Made by a program: the position numbers and the translations under genes | Notes under the pieces: model-generated | The model's database searches: none | What the model saw: only the letters and a program-made list of their open reading frames with translations | What the model was told of the DNA's origin: nothing | NCBI RefSeq assembly: GCF_017876405.1 | Contig: NZ_JAGINW010000001.1 | Location: 6,151,203-6,215,202, forward strand | Direction of reading: 5' to 3' | DNA length: 64,000 bases | Source: Kibdelosporangium banguiense | GTDB taxonomy: Bacteria > Actinomycetota > Actinomycetes > Mycobacteriales > Pseudonocardiaceae | Part shown: in pieces, positions 60,752-64,000 of the stretch | Position numbering within the stretch: the first letter of the stretch is position 1 | Layout of the letters: each line of letters starts with the position of its first letter

Positions 60752-61951
60752 GTGACCGTGCAAGCCGCAGCCTCAGCACCTCGGGTAGAGACCCGGCAGC
60801 AGTCCCAGTTGCTCGCACTGCTGCGGGACGAGGGCCCGCTGGCCAAGGTGGAGCTCGGCGAGCGGCTGGAACTGCCGCGGGCACGCCTGGCCACCGAGAT
60901 CGCCAAGCTGTTCGAGTGGAATCTGGTGGAGTCCGGGGGACCCGCGGCCAGCCGGGGCGGACGCCGTTCCACGCTGGTGAAACTTGCTGATGACCTGCGG
61001 TTTCTTGCCGCGGATATCGGTGCCACCTCGATTGGTGTGGCCATCACCGACGCTCGCTGCGAGGTGCTTGCCCATGTCGTGGAGGACTACGACATCCGTA
61101 AAGGCCCGGTGTCGGTGCTTGATCGGCTGACTCAGCTGTCGAGCAAGGTGCTCGGTGAGGTGACTGGGCGTGTCATCGGTGCGGGTGTCGGTCTGCCTGG
61201 TCCGGTCAGTTTCCGGGACGGTATGCCGGTCGCGCCGCCGATCATGCCGGGCTGGGATCGCTTTCCTGTCCGTGACCGGTTGGCCAGTCAGTGGGGTTGT
61301 CCGGTGACTGTGGACAACGACGTGAACGTGATGGCCCTCGGGGAACGGCACGCCGGGGTCGCGCGGTCGCTGAACGAGCTGATCTTCGTGAAGGTCGGTA
61401 CCGGCATCGGTTGCGGGATCGTGCTCGGCGGCCGTGTGTACCGCGGCGTTGCGGGTACCGCGGGCGACATCGGCCACATCAAACTCGACGACTACGGCCC
61501 AGCCTGCGCGTGCGGTGAAGTCGGTTGCCTCGAAGCGTATTTCGGTGGTGCCGCGCTGGCTCGGGATGCGCTCACGCTTGCGCGCAGTGGACGGTCGACC
61601 TATCTCGCGGACTTGCTGGCGCACCAAGGCGAACTCACCGCCAGGGACGTCGCCTCCGCTGCCTCGGCCGGTGACTTCGCGGCGGCGAACCTGGTTCGTG
61701 AAGGCGGGCGACGGCTTGGGCATGTGGTCGCGTCGCTGGTCAGCTTCCTCAACCCGGGCATGGTCGTGATCGGCGGTGGCGTGTCCCGGCTGGGGCACCA
61801 GCTGCTCGCCGAGGTACGCAGCGCGGTCTATCGCCGTTCGCTGCCGTTGGCCACCGGCAACCTGCCGATAGTGCTGTCCGAGTTGGGAGACCTGGCCGGT
61901 GTGATCGGCGCCGCCTGGTCCGCGACTGATCACGCCTTCGCCGCTACGTGA
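60752..61951 (+). CDS. ROK-family protein with N-terminal helix-turn-helix
   Basis: The 399-residue protein has a winged helix at the start (SQLLALLRDEGPLAKVELGE, RLATEIAKL) and a sugar-kinase-like ROK domain with FLAADIGATSIGVAITD, KVGTGIGCGIVLGG and the zinc-binding ACACGEVGCLEAYFGG. ROK repressors control sugar genes; a kinase role is less likely with the DNA-binding domain. GTG 60752 is the probable start. It converges with the YbaK-like gene. Confidence 0.88.
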   Translation: MTVQAAASAPRVETRQQSQLLALLRDEGPLAKVELGERLELPRARLATEIAKLFEWNLVESGGPAASRGGRRSTLVKLADDLRFLAADIGATSIGVAITDARCEVLAHVVEDYDIRKGPVSVLDRLTQLSSKVLGEVTGRVIGAGVGLPGPVSFRDGMPVAPPIMPGWDRFPVRDRLASQWGCPVTVDNDVNVMALGERHAGVARSLNELIFVKVGTGIGCGIVLGGRVYRGVAGTAGDIGHIKLDDYGPACACGEVGCLEAYFGGAALARDALTLARSGRSTYLADLLAHQGELTARDVASAASAGDFAAANLVREGGRRLGHVVASLVSFLNPGMVVIGGGVSRLGHQLLAEVRSAVYRRSLPLATGNLPIVLSELGDLAGVIGAAWSATDHAFAAT

Positions 61952-62429
61952 TGTTCTCGATCCGCGGTCCGGCCACGCGGACGTAGTCCTCGGTGGTCAA
62001 CGCCATCGAGCGGTCGAGCCGCCCGGCGTTGAAGTACAGCTCGGGGAACGTGAGCAGCTTCGGATCGACGATCAGCTCGAGGTCCGGGTGGTAGCTGACC
62101 GGCAGCACAGTGCCGACCACGCTGCCCGCGAGCTCCTCGGCTTTCGCGGGCGACGCGAACGACACGTACGTGCCGCTCAGCAACTCCTTGACAGCGTTGA
62201 GGTTCAGCCGCGCGTCGCCGGGTACGACCGCGAGTACGTACCGGGTCTGCTTCTTGCCGATCTTGACCATGACGATCAGGCACTTGGCCGCCTGCTCGAC
62301 CGGGTTGCCGCGCAGGGCGCTGACCAGGTCGGTCTGGCCTTCCGGCTCGTGGTCGATCAGCTTGTACCGCGCGTCCGCCGCGTCGAGGTCCGCGATCAGC
62401 CGCGAGTACACATCCGCATCACCAGTCAC
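61944..62429 (-). CDS. YbaK/ProX-type aminoacyl-tRNA deacylase-like protein
   Basis: The 161-residue protein has the family pattern YKLIDHEPEGQTDLVSALRG, AAKCLIVMVK and YVLAVVPGDARLNLNAVKEL with the conserved Lys. Relatives remove mischarged amino acids from tRNA. Its start overlaps the ArsR-type gene by 11 nt, so the two are co-transcribed. Specificity (Ala, Cys or another) is not evident. Confidence 0.85.
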   Translation of the reverse strand: MTGDADVYSRLIADLDAADARYKLIDHEPEGQTDLVSALRGNPVEQAAKCLIVMVKIGKKQTRYVLAVVPGDARLNLNAVKELLSGTYVSFASPAKAEELAGSVVGTVLPVSYHPDLELIVDPKLLTFPELYFNAGRLDRSMALTTEDYVRVAGPRIENIT

Positions 62430-62715
62430 TGCCCAACAGCTCCTTCGCCGCCGCGATCCGTTGCTCGTCGCGCTGGTAGAACACCCATTGCTTGATCTTG
62501 CGGCCGCGCACCAGACCGGCCCGGCTCAGCACCTTCATGTGCTCGCCGCAGGTCGGCTGGCTCACGCCCAGCTTCTGCGCGATCAACAGCGAGCAGACCC
62601 CGTCGGCCACCAGGTCGCCGTCGCGTTGCGGCGGGAAGTTGGCCACCGGATCCTTCAGCCACCGCAGGATCAACAGCCGCTTGTCGTTGGCCAGCGCCTT
62701 GACCAGGTCGAGCAC
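62419..62715 (-). CDS. ArsR-type winged-helix regulator
   Basis: The 98-residue protein has LVKALANDKRLLILRWLKDP and SLLIAQKLGVSQPTCGEHMK, VLSRAGLVRGRKIKQWVFYQ, the ArsR/SmtB winged helix. The classical metal-binding ELCVC motif is not present, so the signal is unknown. It leads the operon with the YbaK-like gene and is divergent from the GNAT gene. Confidence 0.88.
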   Translation of the reverse strand: MLDLVKALANDKRLLILRWLKDPVANFPPQRDGDLVADGVCSLLIAQKLGVSQPTCGEHMKVLSRAGLVRGRKIKQWVFYQRDEQRIAAAKELLGSDW

Positions 62716-62804
62716 AGAGGCATTATGGCAATTTGCTCATTGCCTGTCCAGTAGGCCGGACGGCCTCTCGTTCTCCGGGCACGCACCCGGTAGCATCGCC
62801 GTCG

Positions 62805-63398
62805 ATGATCATCAATCCGCTCCGCCCGGACCTGGTCGGGCGGAAGGTGCTGCTCCGCGAAGTCGGTCCGGCCGACCGGCGGACGCTGGCCGGGTTCGAC
62901 CGGGACTCCTCCCCGCAGACCGGCGGCTACCGGCACTGGGCCGCGCATCGGGCGAGTTCCGCCGACACCGGCGACGACCTGCGGTTCGCCATCGAGACGC
63001 TGCACAGCCGGATCGTTGTCGGGTCGATGTCCACGATCCAGGCCCCTGGTCCGGACCAGTTCAGCTACGGCATCGGGATCGGGCCGCAGCACCGGTGCTG
63101 TGGTTACGCCGCCGACGCGGTCGTTGTCCTGCTCGGTTTCATGTTCGGGCAACGCGGCTACCGCAAGTGCGAGGTCATCATCCACGGCGGCAACCTCGCC
63201 TCGCTCGCGCTGCACGGCAGCCTCGGCTTCCGTGAAGAGGACCGCCTGCGGGACACCTACCTGCTGCGCGGGAAGATCAAGTACCCGGTGATGATGAGCA
63301 TCACCGCCGGTGAATTCGCCGCGCTGCGGCCGGACGCCCAGGATCTTCCCCGGCGCGGGCGGCACTGGCGCAACCGGCGAGGACGTCACTGGAGCTAG
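62805..63398 (+). CDS. GNAT-family N-acetyltransferase
   Basis: The 197-residue protein starts MIINPLRPDLVGRKVLLREV and has the GNAT core: GIGIGPQHRCCGYAADAVVV (strand 4 and the acetyl-CoA loop) and KCEVIIHGGNLASLALHGSL followed by GF. It resembles RimJ/RimL-type enzymes. The C-terminus is basic (RRGRHWRNRRGRHW). The ATG at 62805 is the first that fits the family. Its stop shares CTAG with the convergent CHAT gene. Confidence 0.85.
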   Translation: MIINPLRPDLVGRKVLLREVGPADRRTLAGFDRDSSPQTGGYRHWAAHRASSADTGDDLRFAIETLHSRIVVGSMSTIQAPGPDQFSYGIGIGPQHRCCGYAADAVVVLLGFMFGQRGYRKCEVIIHGGNLASLALHGSLGFREEDRLRDTYLLRGKIKYPVMMSITAGEFAALRPDAQDLPRRGRHWRNRRGRHWS

Positions 63399-64000
63399 GC
63401 GCCGGTCTGCAAGTAGCCGGCCCACATTGTCGGCAGGTGGGGGATGTCGGTGCGAATGCCGCGGATGGCGTGGTGCAGGGCGCGGGCTGAGTCGCTTGTG
63501 GACCCGAGGTTGCCGTAGAAGTCCGCGGCGATGAACGATGTGACGGAGTCGTTGACGGGCCACAAGGTGCCGATGACGTGCGGGTAGCCCGCCAGCTGGA
63601 ACGCGGTCGGCAGATGGGTGGGTTCGTCGATCAGGGACGGGGTTTCGCAGGCCGAGAGGTAGGCCAGACGCGCCCGCGTGAGCTGGATCGGCACCAGGCT
63701 GTCGATCCGGAGCGGCGCGTCTTCCAGATGCAGCCGGCCTCCGGCGTCGCCGCGGCAGGTGAAGTGGACGATCGGGCAGCTGTCCAAATGCGACAGCACG
63801 TTGCCACGGGTGGCAGGGCTGAGCACCATCGAGTTCGGCACGCGGCCGAGGACCGCTTCGGCCTCGGCCGTTTCCGCGGCCGAGGTGGCGACGACCAGGG
63901 CATGGGAGACCGCGGTCGGGTGGGCATAGTCGCGAGCGTGGCCGAGTGCCTTGATCGTCGGAGTGTGCGAGGAGATCACGCGGTCCAGCACTGATTCGCC
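63395..64000 (-). CDS. CHAT-domain (caspase-like) protein, C-terminal part; gene runs off the right edge
   Basis: About 200 codons are visible. They carry the CHAT peptidase pair: His in CPIVHFTCRGDAGG and Cys in RLAYLSACETPSL, followed by AFQLAGYPHVIGTLWPV. CHAT proteins in actinobacteria usually have N-terminal TPR repeats, which would lie outside the window. They are linked to stress or defence proteolysis in several systems (family knowledge). The start is not visible. Confidence 0.88.
   Translation of the reverse strand, partial: GESVLDRVISSHTPTIKALGHARDYAHPTAVSHALVVATSAAETAEAEAVLGRVPNSMVLSPATRGNVLSHLDSCPIVHFTCRGDAGGRLHLEDAPLRIDSLVPIQLTRARLAYLSACETPSLIDEPTHLPTAFQLAGYPHVIGTLWPVNDSVTSFIAADFYGNLGSTSDSARALHHAIRGIRTDIPHLPTMWAGYLQTGA

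Overview
The window is 64 kb of GC-rich actinobacterial chromosome. GTG and TTG starts are frequent and genes often overlap by 1-4 nt. The gene content (F420-type LLM oxidoreductase, 20S proteasome beta subunit, XRE-DUF5753/DUF397 pair, complete mce operon, DUF6801 proteins, ALF-repeat proteins, GT87) suggests a Pseudonocardiales-like organism. That placement is inference; there is no rRNA to confirm it. No tRNA, rRNA or CRISPR array was seen.

Layout. (1) 1-2.7 kb: a MerR regulator cut by the left edge, a divergent SAM methyltransferase, an AlkZ-like winged-helix protein and an LLM flavin/F420 oxidoreductase. (2) 2.8-20.8 kb: a cobalamin riboswitch and cobalamin genes (ChlI/ChlD-type chelatase, cobO, then cobB, cobL/CbiET, cbiG). 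An 11.5-kb block splits the set between cobO and cobB. It holds a 2,073-residue secreted Rhs protein, small two-TM immunity-like proteins, broken Rhs tails, an 88-bp direct repeat, a transposase scrap, a HEAT protein and an XRE/DUF397 pair whose stop overlaps the cobB start. (3) 20.8-22.8 kb: a GT87 mannosyltransferase-like protein and a stand-alone proteasome beta subunit. (4) 22.8-28.7 kb: two divergent sets around a PaaX regulator, covering tryptophan -> kynurenine -> anthranilate -> aryl-CoA (kynA, kynU, benzoate/anthranilate-CoA ligase, enoyl-CoA hydratase and a creatininase-family hydrolase that could be the missing formamidase). (5) 28.7-37.8 kb: a minus-strand operon of four secreted ALF-repeat proteins. 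Two carry AbfB domains, one of these also LGFP repeats, and one is a long Ala-rich polymorphic toxin followed by an overlapping immunity candidate. (6) 38.1-43.7 kb: a plus-strand operon with two Tat-signal paralogues, a cytoplasmic trypsin-like peptidase, an active-looking polyprenyl synthase and a geranylgeranyl-reductase fused to a degenerate prenyl synthase. (7) 43.7-58.1 kb: a PucR regulator and a full mce lipid-import operon (yrbE1A/B, mceA-F, two Mce-associated proteins) flanked by DUF6801-type secreted proteins. The two outer genes share one promoter/operator design. (8) 58.1-64 kb: XRE-cupin regulator, thioredoxin-reductase-like flavoprotein, PAP2 phosphatase, ROK protein, YbaK-like deacylase with an ArsR-type regulator, GNAT acetyltransferase and a CHAT-domain protein cut by the right edge.

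The strongest candidates for undescribed biology are the ALF/AbfB/LGFP toxin operon, the Tat-peptidase-prenyl synthase-reductase operon, the Rhs tip/immunity graveyard and the paired DUF6801 promoters around the mce operon.
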